A stretch of DNA of 64,000 nucleotides from Streptomyces sp. NBC_01341 (GTDB taxonomy: Bacteria > Actinomycetota > Actinomycetes > Streptomycetales > Streptomycetaceae). Below are positions 10,614 to 20,303 of this stretch, piece after piece. The position numbers and the translations under genes were made by a program. Below the pieces are notes generated by a model. The model had not been told where the DNA came from. It made no database searches and saw nothing but the letters and a program-made list of their open reading frames with translations. The stretch covers positions 2,976,001-3,040,000 of the forward strand of contig NZ_CP108364.1 in assembly GCF_035946055.1 (NCBI RefSeq), written 5' to 3'. Numbering within the stretch: position 1 is the stretch's first letter; each line of letters begins with the position of its first letter.

Positions 10614-11381
10614 CTAACGGATCGTGAAGTGGACCACGTCCTGCAGGAACGGGACGCTCAGCCACGGCTTGGGCTGCGCCATCAGCGCGATCAGCACGAT
10701 CAGGGTGCCCATCAGCCCGTACGTGACGAGGTCGGTGAAGCGGGACCTCACGGCCAGCATGCCCACCGACGGAACCACCCAGCGGAGCACCGCACCGGCG
10801 AGGAGCGCGATGCCCACCAGCATCGAGCCGTACCGGAAGGACTCGTCGAACGGGTCGGTCCCCACGATCAGCAGCCCGATCCCGGCGGTGCAGAGCACCG
10901 TGAGCAGCGGCCACTGGCGGGCGGGTGCCGGCGCGTCTCCCGGCGCGGCCCGGCCGCCCCCCTCGGGGCGTGCGGTGTCACGGGTCAACGAGAAGCGCCG
11001 CGGGGGCGCCCAGGTCGAACCACTGCCCCCGCCCTCCACTGCGGTCCCGTCGGTGTCCACTGCGGTCCCGTCGGTGTCCACTGCCGCGTCCGTACCGGGA
11101 GCCCCGTCCGTACCGTCAGCCCCCTCCACACCGGCGGCCGCATTCGCATCGGCAGACGACGCATCCACACCAGCGGACGGCTCCTCACCCGCGGACGCGG
11201 TCGTCCCGGCGGACCGCTCCGCCCGGGCGGGCGCACCGGCGTGCGGGGGCGCGGCGTCCGCGTCGTGCGACTCGGCTCCCCCGACCGGCCCGGCCTGCTC
11301 GGACATCACTGCCTCCTCGGCCGGACCGTCGGTGTGCGTACCGCCCGCCGGACTCGTACCAGAACTCGTACCAGCACCCAT
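10614..11381 (-). CDS. DUF3017 membrane protein
   Basis: A 255-residue protein. The first roughly 150 residues are Ala/Gly/Asp/Thr-rich and probably disordered, with repeated DTDGTAVDTDGTAVE. The C-terminal 100 residues carry three hydrophobic helices (LLTVLCTAGIGLLIVG, SMLVGIALLAGAVLRWVVP, LVTYGLMGTLIVLIALMA), which match DUF3017. The ATG at 11381 has GGAGGAA five bases before it. It starts 18 bases after folD and is co-transcribed with it. This neighbourhood is common in Streptomyces but the role is unknown. Confidence 0.85.
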   Translation of the reverse strand: MGAGTSSGTSPAGGTHTDGPAEEAVMSEQAGPVGGAESHDADAAPPHAGAPARAERSAGTTASAGEEPSAGVDASSADANAAAGVEGADGTDGAPGTDAAVDTDGTAVDTDGTAVEGGGSGSTWAPPRRFSLTRDTARPEGGGRAAPGDAPAPARQWPLLTVLCTAGIGLLIVGTDPFDESFRYGSMLVGIALLAGAVLRWVVPSVGMLAVRSRFTDLVTYGLMGTLIVLIALMAQPKPWLSVPFLQDVVHFTIR

Positions 11382-11399
11382 GGAGTTCCTCCGGCCGGG

Positions 11400-12278
11400 T
11401 CAGCCGGCGGATTCGGCGGAGGCCTCGGCGGCGGCGCGTTCGGCCGCCTCGACCACGTTGACGAGCAGCTGGGCGCGGGTCATGGGGCCCACGCCGCCGG
11501 GGTTCGGGGCGACCCAGGCCGCCACTTCGGCCACACCGGGGTGGACGTCTCCGACGATCTTGCCGTTCTCGTCGCGGCTCACGCCGACGTCGAGCACGGC
11601 CGCGCCCGGCTTCACGTCCTCGGGCTTGATCAGGTGGGGCACACCGGCGGCCGCGACGATGATGTCGGCCTGCTTGAGGTGCGCCGAGAGGTCACGCGTG
11701 CCGGTGTGGCACTGGGTGACGGTGGCGTTCTCGGACTTGCGCGTCAGCAGCAGCGGAAGGGGACGGCCGATGGTGACGCCGCGCCCGACGACGACCACGT
11801 GGGCGCCGTTGATCTCCACACCGTGGCGCCGGAGGAGGGTGACGACACCCTGCGGGGTGCAGGGCAGCGGGCCGGTCTCGTTCAGGACGAGCTTGCCCAG
11901 GCTCATCGGGTGCAGCCCGTCGGCGTCCTTGGCCGGGTCCATCAGTTCGAGGATGCGGTTGGTGTCGATGCCCTTGGGAAGGGGGAGCTGCACGATGTAA
12001 CCGGTGCACTCGGGATTGTCGTTGAGCTCCCGTACGACGGCCTCGATCTCCTCCTGCGTGGCCGTGTCGGGAAGTTCGCGCTGGATGGATCCCATGCCGA
12101 CCTCGGCACAGTCGCGGTGCTTGCCGTTCACGTACCACCGGCTGCCCGGGTCGTCGCCGACGAGCAGGGTTCCCAGGCCGGGTGTGATGCCCTGCGCCTT
12201 GAGGGCCGCCACGCGGACGGTCAGATCGGACTTGATCGCAGCTGCGGTGGCCTTGCCATCGAGAATCTGGGCAGTCAT
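11400..12278 (-). CDS. folD: Methylenetetrahydrofolate dehydrogenase / cyclohydrolase
   Basis: Bifunctional cytoplasmic enzyme interconverting 5,10-methylene- and 10-formyl-THF, the donor for purine synthesis. The 292-residue protein has the catalytic Y49-x3-K53 ([13 protein letters not shown]), the PLP-x-G-I-D segment ([13 protein letters not shown]) and the NADP loop [17 protein letters not shown]. The start at 12278 ([10 protein letters not shown]) is the family norm; the upstream open frame has no such similarity. The product feeds the PurN/PurH formyl transfers encoded about 4 kb away. Confidence 0.97.
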   Translation of the reverse strand: MTAQILDGKATAAAIKSDLTVRVAALKAQGITPGLGTLLVGDDPGSRWYVNGKHRDCAEVGMGSIQRELPDTATQEEIEAVVRELNDNPECTGYIVQLPLPKGIDTNRILELMDPAKDADGLHPMSLGKLVLNETGPLPCTPQGVVTLLRRHGVEINGAHVVVVGRGVTIGRPLPLLLTRKSENATVTQCHTGTRDLSAHLKQADIIVAAAGVPHLIKPEDVKPGAAVLDVGVSRDENGKIVGDVHPGVAEVAAWVAPNPGGVGPMTRAQLLVNVVEAAERAAAEASAESAG

Positions 12279-12513
12279 GGCACCCATCCTCGCGGATGAC
12301 CCCGCCCGCGTACCAATCCTGGCCTGCCACGTGGACACGAGGTTGCACTTGCACAACACATCGGGCAATCGGCTGGACACAAAGCGATGGTCAGGGCGAC
12401 GATGAGGGGCGCATCACCGCGGACAGTGTCGGGGGGACCACCGTTCGGATTGCGCACCGTTCCTCCGCTCGGCCGTGGTCGTCCCCACATTTCCACAACG
12501 GAGGAAACCGCCC

Positions 12514-13107
12514 ATGAGTTTCGGCGACCCCAACAACCCCTACGGCCAGCAGCAGCAGGGCGGTCAGCCGGGCTACGGCTATCCGCAGCAGACACCCCAG
12601 GGTGTCCCGCAGCAGGGTTACGGCTACCCGCAGGCACCGCCGGTTCCGGGTGGTTACGGCTTCCCGGGTGCACCGACCGAGATGCCCGGCGGCGTGAAGT
12701 CCGCGCGCGTGATGCTCTACGTGATAGCCGGCCTCCAGGTCATCGGCGCGATCATCTTTGCGATCGCCGCCGCCGCGGTGAACGCGGCCAAGAACGACGC
12801 GACCCTCAAGGACGACGTCCAGTTCCAGCAGCTGGCCGACTACTCGGGCGGCGCCCTGTGGGGCTTCGTCGTCTTCGCGGTGCTGTGGGGCGTCTTCGCC
12901 GTCGTCCTCGCCGCCAAGTTCGGCAAGGGCGGGAACGGACTGCGCGTCACGACCATCGTCTTCGGCGTGATCACGGCGATCCTGGGCCTCTACCCCTTCC
13001 TCGTGATCGGCCTCGTGCACACGGTTCTCGCCGTCCTGATCATCGTCTTCGTGGCGAAGGCCGACGGCGGTGCCTGGTTCAACCGCGGACGGCAGCCCCA
13101 GTACTGA
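12514..13107 (+). CDS. Hypothetical four-helix membrane protein with Gly/Gln/Tyr/Pro-rich N terminus
   Basis: The 197-residue protein begins with about 60 residues of Gly-Tyr-Pro-Gln repeats (GYGYPQQTPQGVPQQGYGYP), typical of Streptomyces membrane proteins with disordered cytoplasmic tails. It then has about four transmembrane helices (near 75-95, 120-142, 155-170, 172-190). GGAGG lies nine bases before the ATG. No enzymatic motif is visible and I cannot assign a function. A 26-base-arm hairpin region follows the stop. Confidence 0.8.
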   Translation: MSFGDPNNPYGQQQQGGQPGYGYPQQTPQGVPQQGYGYPQAPPVPGGYGFPGAPTEMPGGVKSARVMLYVIAGLQVIGAIIFAIAAAAVNAAKNDATLKDDVQFQQLADYSGGALWGFVVFAVLWGVFAVVLAAKFGKGGNGLRVTTIVFGVITAILGLYPFLVIGLVHTVLAVLIIVFVAKADGGAWFNRGRQPQY

Positions 13108-13124
13108 GCCCCGCCTGCGCGCAC

Positions 13125-13163
13125 GAAGGCCGTAACACCCGTAGCCCGGGTCTTACGGCCTTC
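13125..13163. terminator. Bidirectional terminator
   Basis: Outer 11-bp perfect stem (13125-13135 with 13153-13163) plus an inner ACCCG/CGGGT pairing, between convergent genes. Confidence 0.8.
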
Positions 13164-13170
13164 GGCCGTT

Positions 13171-14631
13171 TCACGGCGCCTTGGTCGTCCGCTCCATGAC
13201 CACGAACGACCCGGCCTCCCGGGTGATGCGGTACCGCGCCTCGGGGTGGAGCTGCTGCGCGTACTCCACCGGATCGTCGATCGGGCGCGACCAGCCGAAG
13301 TCCAGGTTGATCGCGACGACGTCGGGCGCCGTGCCGGGCGCCCCGCCGATCCAGTAGACCGTGCGGTCGCCGGTGAGGTGCGCCATCAACGTGATGTCGG
13401 TCTCCACCCGTGCGCCGGCGGGGATGGCACGCAGCGCTTCCTCGGCCGCGTGGGTGCGGGCGTCCGCGCGGTAGGTCTCGGGACGGAGCAGCTCACGGAA
13501 CGGGAGGTGCTGGGTCAGCGCGACGGCGATCGCGGCGGCGACGGGGACGGCGACGTTCGCGTACGAGACGAGCCAGGGCCGCTTCGAGCCCCGGCTGCGC
13601 CGGATGCCGTCCGCCATGGCCAGGAACACGACCGGCATCAGGATCGCGCTGTAGTGCCAGACCATGCCCCAGTGGTTGGAGTCCTGCGAGAGCAGACGCC
13701 AGCCCAGGGTGGGCAGCACGAGAAGGATCAGCGGGGACCGCAGCGCCATGAAGGCGGTGATGCCGACCAGGAAGACGAGCATCTCCAGCTTGACCGAGGA
13801 GTCGAGGATGCCGAGCAGGGAGTCGAGCGGGGACACCTGCTGCCCGCCGTCCTCCTCGATCTTCTTCCAGTAGTCGTACGTCCCCGCACTGCTGGCCGCC
13901 GGTATGAGCACCAGGACGGTCAGCGCGAAGGAGAACACACCGAAGGCCGCCAGCAGGAAGCCCTGGAGCCTGCGCCCGTAGAAGGCGAGCAGGCCTCCGA
14001 CGACCGCGACGGTGACTCCGAGGTCCTCCTTGACGAGGACCAGGGGCAGCGCCCACAGGACGGCCGCCCGCCAGCGCCCCGTGAGCAGGGCGCGGCAGAC
14101 GAGTGCGATCAGCGGTACGGCGAAGGCTATCTCGTGGAAGTCGGCCTTCACCGCTTCCTGGAGGCCCCAGGACAGCCCGTAGGCGGCGGTGGCGCAGAGG
14201 CCTGCGCGGCCGCCCAGGATCTGCTGGACCGTGCGCCCGACGACGACGGCGGAGACGGCGAACAGTGCGGCCTGCGCGAACAGCAGGGCGACGGCCGACG
14301 GCCACACCCAGTAGAGCGGGACGAGGAGCGCCACCACGGGGCTGAAATGATCGCCGAGGATCAGATAGCCGGGGCCCTTGATGTCGACGACCGGGGCGTG
14401 CAGACCGGCGTACGCACGCACCTCCTGCTCGAAGATGCCGAGGTCCCAGGAGGGCGACTGGAAGTGGCTGAACCGGACGTAGGCGTAGAGGAAGTAGACC
14501 GCGCAGAGCAGGACGGCTGCGATCAGGTAGGGGCGCAGCGGTGCCGGGTGGAGCGGGCCGGCGGCCTCGCCGGCTTCCCCTTCGGATGCCTTCTCCGGCG
14601 CGTCGGTCTCGCTCTTGTTCAGATCAAGCAC
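13171..14631 (-). CDS. DUF2079 polytopic membrane protein
   Basis: About 486 residues with some ten hydrophobic helices and the conserved DUF2079 N-terminal segment SPSWDLGIFEQEVRAYAGLH then GDHFSPVVALLVPLYWVWPS. The family resembles GT-C glycosyltransferases in topology (an acidic first loop after helix 1), so a polyprenyl-linked sugar or mannosyl-type transfer has been suggested; that is inference. The GTG at 14631 has a GGGGG four bases upstream and is preferred to the ATG at 14706, which lacks any ribosome-binding site. It stands alone between two terminators. Confidence 0.85.
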   Translation of the reverse strand: MLDLNKSETDAPEKASEGEAGEAAGPLHPAPLRPYLIAAVLLCAVYFLYAYVRFSHFQSPSWDLGIFEQEVRAYAGLHAPVVDIKGPGYLILGDHFSPVVALLVPLYWVWPSAVALLFAQAALFAVSAVVVGRTVQQILGGRAGLCATAAYGLSWGLQEAVKADFHEIAFAVPLIALVCRALLTGRWRAAVLWALPLVLVKEDLGVTVAVVGGLLAFYGRRLQGFLLAAFGVFSFALTVLVLIPAASSAGTYDYWKKIEEDGGQQVSPLDSLLGILDSSVKLEMLVFLVGITAFMALRSPLILLVLPTLGWRLLSQDSNHWGMVWHYSAILMPVVFLAMADGIRRSRGSKRPWLVSYANVAVPVAAAIAVALTQHLPFRELLRPETYRADARTHAAEEALRAIPAGARVETDITLMAHLTGDRTVYWIGGAPGTAPDVVAINLDFGWSRPIDDPVEYAQQLHPEARYRITREAGSFVVMERTTKAP

Positions 14632-14747
14632 GGTGCCCCCGCCACGAATTGCCCATCGATCACTGCCGGCCGGGCCGGTGCCGCCCGCCACGGCCGGCCA
14701 AGCCATTCATTAGAACAGAGGGGCGACCGGAATTCGTAGGCCGGGAC

Positions 14748-14787
14748 GCACCGCAGGCCGCACCCGGGCGGGTGCGGCCTGCGGTGC
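14748..14787. terminator. Terminator of purNH, perfect 18-bp stem
   Basis: 14748-14765 pairs perfectly with 14770-14787 around GGGC. It lies downstream of purH. Short direct repeats (ggtgtcgtgc twice, cagcggtg twice) lie between it and the purH stop. Confidence 0.85.
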
Positions 14788-14868
14788 TGTCACTGGGCCG
14801 CGGTGACGTCGGTGTCGTGCGGTGTCGTGCACTGCACAGCGGTGAGCAGCGGTGTCACCGCGGTGGTG

Positions 14869-16422
14869 TCAGTGGAAGAAGTGGCGGGTGCCCGTGAAGT
14901 ACATGGTCACGCCGGCCTTCTTCGCGGCCTCGACGACGAGCTCGTCGCGGACCGAGCCGCCCGGCTGGGCCACGGCCCTGATGCCCGCGGCGGTCAGGAT
15001 CTCCAGGCCGTCGGGGAACGGGAAGAACGCGTCGGACGCGGCGTACGCACCGCGTGCCCGCTCCTCGCCGGCCCGCTCGACCGCGAGCTTCGCGGAGTCG
15101 ACACGGTTGACCTGGCCCATGCCGACGCCGACGGAGGCGCCGTCCTTGGCGAGCAGGATCGCGTTCGACTTGACCGCGCGGCAGGCCTTCCAGGCGAAGG
15201 CGAGTTCCCTGAGTTCCTCGGCCGAAAGGGCGTCACCGGTGGCGAGGGTCCAGTTGGCCGGGTCGTCGCCGTCGGCCTGGAGCCGGTCGGTGACCTGGAG
15301 CAGCGCACCGCCGTCGATCGGCTTGACCTCGACCTCGGAGGCCGGGGCGTCGGGGCAGCGGAGCACGCGGATGTTCTTCTTGCGTGCGAGGACCTCGACC
15401 GCGCCGTCCTCGTACGCCGGGGCGACGATCACCTCGGTGAAGATCTCCGCGACCTGCTCGGCCATCTCGACGGTCACCGGGCGGTTGACGGCGATCACGC
15501 CGCCGAACGCGGACAGCGGGTCGCAGGCGTGCGCGTTGCGGTGCGCCTCGGCGACATCGTCCGCGATCGCGATACCGCACGGGTTGGCGTGCTTGATGAT
15601 CGCGACGCACGGCTCGGCGTGGTCGTATGCGGCACGGCGAGCGGCGTCGGTGTCCGTGTAGTTGTTGTAGGACATCTCCTTGCCGTGCAGCTGCTCGGCC
15701 TCGGCGAGACCACCCTCGCCCGAGGTGTAGAGCGCCGCCGGCTGGTGCGGGTTCTCGCCGTAGCGCAGGACGTTCTTGCGCTCGTACGTCGCGCCGGAGA
15801 AGTCCGGGAAGCCGGAGTCGTCGGCGGCGGCGTAGCCGTCGGCGAACCAGGACGCCACGGCCACGTCGTACGCGGCGGTGTGCTGGAAGGCCTCGGCGGC
15901 GAGCCGCTTACGGGCGGTCAGGTCGAAACCGCCCGCCTTGACCGCGGCAAGGACGTCGGCGTAGCGCTCCGGGCTGGTGACGACGGCCACGGAGGGGTGG
16001 TTCTTGGCGGCGGCGCGGACCATCGAGGGGCCGCCGATGTCGATCTGCTCGACGCACTCGTCGTCGGAGGCGCCGGAGGCGACGGTCGCCTTGAACGGGT
16101 ACAGGTTCACGACCACCAGGTCGAACGGCTCCACACCGAGCTCGGCGAGCTGCTCTCGGTGGGCGTCCAGACGCAGGTCGGCGAGGATGCCGGCGTGCAC
16201 CCGGGGGTGAAGCGTCTTGACGCGGCCGTCGAGGCATTCGGGGAAGCCGGTGAGCTCCTCGACCTTCGTGACCGGCACTCCGGCGGCGGCGATCTTCCCG
16301 GCGGTGGAGCCGGTGGAGACCAGCTCGACACCGGCCTCGTGCAGACCGCGGGCGAGGTCTTCGAGCCCTGTCTTGTCGTAGACACTGACCAGGGCGCGGC
16401 GGATGGGCTTATTCACCGACAT
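14869..16422 (-). CDS. purH: Bifunctional AICAR formyltransferase / IMP cyclohydrolase
   Basis: Catalyses the last two steps of de novo IMP synthesis. The 517-residue protein has the N-terminal MGS-like cyclohydrolase domain ([40 protein letters not shown]) and the C-terminal transformylase ([23 protein letters not shown]). The ATG at 16422 lies 14 bases inside the end of purN, so translation is probably coupled. The CDS upstream frame up to 16449 uses a non-standard codon and is not needed. Confidence 0.97.
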   Translation of the reverse strand: MSVNKPIRRALVSVYDKTGLEDLARGLHEAGVELVSTGSTAGKIAAAGVPVTKVEELTGFPECLDGRVKTLHPRVHAGILADLRLDAHREQLAELGVEPFDLVVVNLYPFKATVASGASDDECVEQIDIGGPSMVRAAAKNHPSVAVVTSPERYADVLAAVKAGGFDLTARKRLAAEAFQHTAAYDVAVASWFADGYAAADDSGFPDFSGATYERKNVLRYGENPHQPAALYTSGEGGLAEAEQLHGKEMSYNNYTDTDAARRAAYDHAEPCVAIIKHANPCGIAIADDVAEAHRNAHACDPLSAFGGVIAVNRPVTVEMAEQVAEIFTEVIVAPAYEDGAVEVLARKKNIRVLRCPDAPASEVEVKPIDGGALLQVTDRLQADGDDPANWTLATGDALSAEELRELAFAWKACRAVKSNAILLAKDGASVGVGMGQVNRVDSAKLAVERAGEERARGAYAASDAFFPFPDGLEILTAAGIRAVAQPGGSVRDELVVEAAKKAGVTMYFTGTRHFFH

Positions 16423-17065
16423 GACCGAGATGAACCTTTCGTCCCTCAATGCGATAGCCGTCGCGGGCGAGCCGCCCTACGGCCTCGACGAGCAGCTTGC
16501 GCTCGACTTCCTTGATGCGTTCGTGGAGGGCTGCTTCACCCTCCACCGTTTCCTCTTCGGTCACCTCGACCACGCCCTGCGCGATGATCGGACCGGTGTC
16601 GACGCCGTCGTCGACGAAGTGGACGGTGCACCCGGTGACCTTCACGCCGTACGCGAGCGCGTCGCGGACACCGTGAGCACCGGGAAAGCTGGGGAGCAGG
16701 GCGGGGTGGGTGTTGACGACGCGGCCGCCGAACTCGGCGAGGAAGCCCTTGCCCACGATCTTCATGAACCCGGCGGAGACCACGAGGTCCGGACGGTGCT
16801 CGGCCACGGCCGCGGTGAGCGCGGTGTCCCACTCCTCGCGGCTCGCGTACTCACCGACCTTGCAGACGAAGGTGGGCAGCCCCGCGCGCTCGGCACGCTC
16901 GGCGCCGAGGGTGCCGTGGCGGTCCGCGCCGACCGCTACGATCCGCGCGCCGTAGCCCTCGGGATCGTCCCCGATGGCGTCGAGGAGCGCTTGCAGATTC
17001 GTGCCTGAGCCGGAGACGAGCACGACCAGACGGGCCGGAGCGGCGGAGGGGGGCGGGGAGGCCAC
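16409..17065 (-). CDS. purN: Phosphoribosylglycinamide formyltransferase
   Basis: Transfers formyl from 10-formyl-THF to GAR in purine synthesis. The 218-residue protein has the phosphate loop [13 protein letters not shown] and the catalytic Asn-His-Asp set in [15 protein letters not shown] and [13 protein letters not shown]. The GTG at 17065 has GAAAGGG eight bases upstream; the longer open frame (to 17200) lies in the promoter region. It overlaps purH by 14 bases, forming the purN-purH operon. Confidence 0.96.
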   Translation of the reverse strand: MASPPPSAAPARLVVLVSGSGTNLQALLDAIGDDPEGYGARIVAVGADRHGTLGAERAERAGLPTFVCKVGEYASREEWDTALTAAVAEHRPDLVVSAGFMKIVGKGFLAEFGGRVVNTHPALLPSFPGAHGVRDALAYGVKVTGCTVHFVDDGVDTGPIIAQGVVEVTEEETVEGEAALHERIKEVERKLLVEAVGRLARDGYRIEGRKVHLGHVGE

Positions 17066-17303
17066 AGCAGGGCCCTTTCTCGCGTGATGGTGCGGATACG
17101 CGATGTACGGGAGAGCGTTTGTATGGTCGTACGAAAGAAGCTCGCCCCGCGATACGGGGAACTCTACGAACGGTCCGACCGTCAGCAACGATACCGGCAC
17201 TCCCGGCGGCCCCCACGGGACGGGGGCGCGACCGGGAGGTAGCGTCAGGGGACAGGGAACCGCCCCCGGGCGGAAATGACGAGATGGGGAAGACGTTCAC
17301 CAC

Positions 17304-18269
17304 ATGCCGGACCGCCTCCGCACCGCCCTTGGCCACCCGCTGCCCGAGCGGGCCGCCTCCATGCTGATGCGGGAACGCCATTCCTCTTCGCCGGACTCCT
17401 CCTCGGGCTCGGGTTCCGGCTCCTCGTCCGGCTCGGGCTCCGGTTCCTCGTCCGGTTCGGGCTCCGGCTCCTCGTCCGGTTCCGGCTCCGGTCCCACGCC
17501 GGACTCGCAGGCGGGCGGGGGCTCGTCATCCGGGTCATCGGACGACAATCCGTTCGCCGCGCCGCCCGAGGACAGGCCCGACCAGCCCTGGCAGCCCCGC
17601 CACCCGTCCCGGCCGCAGAACCACGGTGGCGACGGGAACGACGGCAACGACGAGGGCAGGCCCGACGACCGCCCCGTCTGGGGAAGCCAGTGGAGCGACC
17701 GCCAGCCCGGCCGGGAGAGCGGCGGCTTCGGCGGACGCCCCGGCAACACCCCGAGCGGTCAGGGCGGCGGGCCCGAGGGAAATCCCGGCGGACTGCGCTG
17801 GGACCCGACCGACCCCGTCCAGCGACGAGCGCGCTATGCGGTGCTCGGCGGTATGTGGGCGTTCTTCTTCGCCCTCTTCGACCTCCCCGAGATCGCGCTC
17901 CTGCTCGGGGCCCTGGCCGTCTACTGGTCGATCAGCGCCCTGCGCGGAGGCCCGCGCAAGCCCCCTGGGCCGGACGTCCGGACCGCCGTGGTGACCGGCG
18001 CCGGCCCGGAGCGACCGACGACACCGGCACCGCCGTCCGCCGCACCGGGAGCACCGCAGAGCACCGGACGCCAGCAGACGACGGCAGCGGTGAGCGGTCT
18101 GGTGACAGCCCTGCTGGCACTGGCGATCGTCGCCACCGGCTACACGGTTCAGCTCGTCTACCGCGACTACTACACCTGCGTGAACGACGCGCTCACCAAG
18201 TCCGGCGCGGTGGCGTGCAACGACAAGCTGCCCGAGCCGCTGGAGCCCTTCTTCGGCGTCAAGAAGTAG
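17304..18269 (+). CDS. Integral membrane protein with Ser-Gly repeat tract
   Basis: A 321-residue protein of unknown function. Its N-terminal half (to about 165) is disordered and rich in Ser, Gly, Pro and Asp, including four exact SSSGSGSG units. Two hydrophobic regions follow: a long hairpin near 175-212 (AFFFALFDLPEIALLLGALA) and a helix near 257-280 (GLVTALLALAIVATGY). A short C-terminal domain has two Cys (YYTCVNDALTKSGAVACNDK) that may form a disulphide outside. It is divergent from purN; orthologues occur at this place in other Streptomyces, from memory. Confidence 0.75.
   Translation: MPDRLRTALGHPLPERAASMLMRERHSSSPDSSSGSGSGSSSGSGSGSSSGSGSGSSSGSGSGPTPDSQAGGGSSSGSSDDNPFAAPPEDRPDQPWQPRHPSRPQNHGGDGNDGNDEGRPDDRPVWGSQWSDRQPGRESGGFGGRPGNTPSGQGGGPEGNPGGLRWDPTDPVQRRARYAVLGGMWAFFFALFDLPEIALLLGALAVYWSISALRGGPRKPPGPDVRTAVVTGAGPERPTTPAPPSAAPGAPQSTGRQQTTAAVSGLVTALLALAIVATGYTVQLVYRDYYTCVNDALTKSGAVACNDKLPEPLEPFFGVKK
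17397..17492 (+). repeat. Four 24-bp tandem repeats encoding SSSGSGSG
   Basis: Units at 17397, 17421, 17445 and 17469. The amino-acid repeat is exact while Ser and Gly codons vary slightly (tcc/tcg, ggc/ggt), so the tract is partly aged. It could vary in copy number by slippage without changing frame. Confidence 0.9.
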
Positions 18270-18321
18270 CAGCGTCGGCACGCCGCACCGTACAGACGTA
18301 CACCGCCCGCTCCGACAACCA

Positions 18322-20184
18322 CTACGGAGCGCTCTCCCGGCCCGGGTCCGGATGCCGATCGGCGTCCCCACCCGGGCCGGTCGGCTTCTCCGGCTCGGTT
18401 ACGGGCGCCTCCGCGGGCGTCCCCGCGGGCGTCTCCGCGGGCGTCGGAGCCTGCGTGGGGGCGGACGGGGTGCCGGACCCCGCCGCGGGAGCGCCTTCGG
18501 CGGCGGGGGGACCGTCCGCCGAGCCGGCCGTGGAACCGGCTTCGGCTGCGGCCGGACGTGCGGGACCCGCACGGTCGGCTGCCTCCGCGCCCGGCTCCGC
18601 CACCCCTGTCCCAGGTGTAGCGGGTGTGGACTCCGCGACGGCTTCGGGGGCGGCGGGGAAGTCCGCCATCAGCCCGCCGGAGCTTCTCCGGAGGGCTGCC
18701 CAGCGCGCCTTCCTCGCCCCGTCCTCATGCCAGGAACCGGCCGACAGGAAGTCGTACGGTTCCTCGTCCGCCTTCGCCGCACCTGCCTCCGTGTCCCCCT
18801 TCTCCTGCGGCGGCCGCATCCCCGGGGCGCCCTTCGCCGACTTCTGCTCGGGCGCCGTCGACCCGGCATCCTTCACCTGGGCCGCGACGTCACGCCGCCA
18901 TCCCCACCGGTTCTCCCGCAGCCGCCAGGCCCTGAGCAACAGCGCCGCCGGTACGCCGATCACGGCCGTCCACACGAGCGAAGCGGGGCCCACCAGCCAC
19001 CACACCGGGCCGAACTCGGCCAGCGCCCCGGTACCCAGCGGCCCGCCCGAAGCGGCGGCCAGCGCCGCCGCACCTGCTCCGCAGCCCACGGCGCCCAGCC
19101 CGGCGATCAGCGCGGTCCACCCCTGGCCCCACGGCTCCTCGTCTCCGGCGGGTGAGGGGGCCGCACTCCGCGCGACGCGGCGGGCGACGGCCAGGGCGGC
19201 CACGGCCGGGACCGCGGCCGCCACCCAGTTCACCGCCGTCCCCGGGCCCTGCGACGGCATCGCAGCGAGCAGCGGGAAGTCCGGCAGTGCGGGGTGTCCG
19301 GCGAAGGCGAACGGTGTGACCGTGGACGCCGTGCCAAGGGCGAAGCCAGGTCCCATGCCGTACGAGGCACCCCACATGGCCGCGTTCGGCATGAGCGCCA
19401 CAGCCAGCAGGAGCAGGGCGGATCTGCCGGCCCAGTCGCCGGACAGCCCCAGCAACGACCCCTTCGCGGCCCCCGCGTTCCACACCAGAGCCGCGACCAC
19501 CAGCAGTGCCCCGCCGACGAGCAGCACCAGCATCCCTGCGGCCGCCGAGCGCAGCGCGGCCGCGCCACCCGCCCGGAATTTGGTGCGGGCCGCGGCCTCC
19601 TGGAGTCGGAGCGGCGCCCAGACCAGGAGCGAGGCCATCGGGCGCCCCCGCGCCGCCCAGACCCCCGCGGCGGCGGAGCCGGTGACCACGAACACGACGG
19701 GAAACGCGAGCGTGGCGCGGTCGACGGGCAGTCCCCCGCCCCGCCCGTAGGCCGCCGCTGCGAGCACGACCAGCAGGTAGCCGGCGCTCACCGCGCAGAA
19801 CGCCCCGACCGCCGAGTGCCTGTCCGTGCCCTTCCCGTCCGTCTCCGCGGAGTCCCGGGCCGCCCGGTGCACGAGCCACACGGGCAGCACGACGAGCAGC
19901 AGGGGCACCGTGGCCACGGGGGCGGGGTGCCCGCCGAGCGTGTCGGTCCTGATGAGTTCGGCGCCGTGGGCGAGCAGCCAGAGACCGGTGGCGACGTGGA
20001 AGGCCCCGTCCGGTCCGCTGTCGGGGTACGGCGAGCTGATCCACAGCACCATGACCAGGACGGCCAGCGAGCCGAGTCCGAGCCCCGCGGCGATGGCTCC
20101 GCGCGCACACGCGGAGGCAAGCGCGGCGGACCTGCTCCGCTCGGCAGGCAACATCGGGCTGCGTTCGGTCACTTGGGTCACGCG
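18322..20184 (-). CDS. DUF6350 family membrane protein (PerM-like)
   Basis: About 620 residues. The first 430 contain roughly ten to twelve transmembrane helices (for example LGLGSLAVLVMVLWISSPYP and AAGMLVLLVGGALLVVAALV), matching DUF6350; the mycobacterial member PerM stabilises the divisome protein FtsB. A long Pro/Ala/Glu-rich cytoplasmic tail with PAETPAGTPAEAP repeats follows. I place the start at GTG 20184; GTG 20175 and ATG 20154 are alternatives, and none has a strong ribosome-binding site. It is convergent with the Ser-Gly gene and divergent from the HTH-sigma gene across an unusually AT-rich promoter region (20185-20303). Confidence 0.8.
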   Translation of the reverse strand, partial: RVTQVTERSPMLPAERSRSAALASACARGAIAAGLGLGSLAVLVMVLWISSPYPDSGPDGAFHVATGLWLLAHGAELIRTDTLGGHPAPVATVPLLLVVLPVWLVHRAARDSAETDGKGTDRHSAVGAFCAVSAGYLLVVLAAAAYGRGGGLPVDRATLAFPVVFVVTGSAAAGVWAARGRPMASLLVWAPLRLQEAAARTKFRAGGAAALRSAAAGMLVLLVGGALLVVAALVWNAGAAKGSLLGLSGDWAGRSALLLLAVALMPNAAMWGASYGMGPGFALGTASTVTPFAFAGHPALPDFPLLAAMPSQGPGTAVNWVAAAVPAVAALAVARRVARSAAPSPAGDEEPWGQGWTALIAGLGAVGCGAGAAALAAASGGPLGTGALAEFGPVWWLVGPASLVWTAVIGVPAALLLRAWRLRENRWGWRRDVAAQVKDAGSTAPEQKSAKGAPGMRPPQEKGDTEAGAAKADEEPYDFLSAGSWHEDGARKARWAALRRSSGGLMADFPAAPEAVAESTPATPGTGVAEPGAEAADRAGPARPAAAEAGSTAGSADGPPAAEGAPAAGSGTPSAPTQAPTPAETPAGTPAEAPVTEPEKPTGPGGDADRHPDPGRESAP

Positions 20185-20303
20185 GCCATGCTGCCAACGA
20201 CACGCGCTTATTTCGTGTAACGGGCGAATAGCCGCTGTGTCGCTCAATATACGTTTATGTACTTTTTCACCCAGTGCAGTGTCATCGGGGGCGGAGGCCG
20301 CAC

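Noticed and set aside
14788..14868. Short direct repeats near the purH stop as a regulatory element
   Set aside because: The 8-10-bp repeats are imperfect and of simple GTGTC composition; not enough to support a function.
17297..17749. Glu-Pro repeat frame (EPEPDEEPEPEP) on the - strand
   Set aside because: It is only the complement of the SSSGSGSG repeat of the real + strand gene.
17276..19750. An 824-codon + strand frame
   Set aside because: Runs antisense through the DUF6350 gene and out of frame through the Ser-Gly gene; no domain visible.
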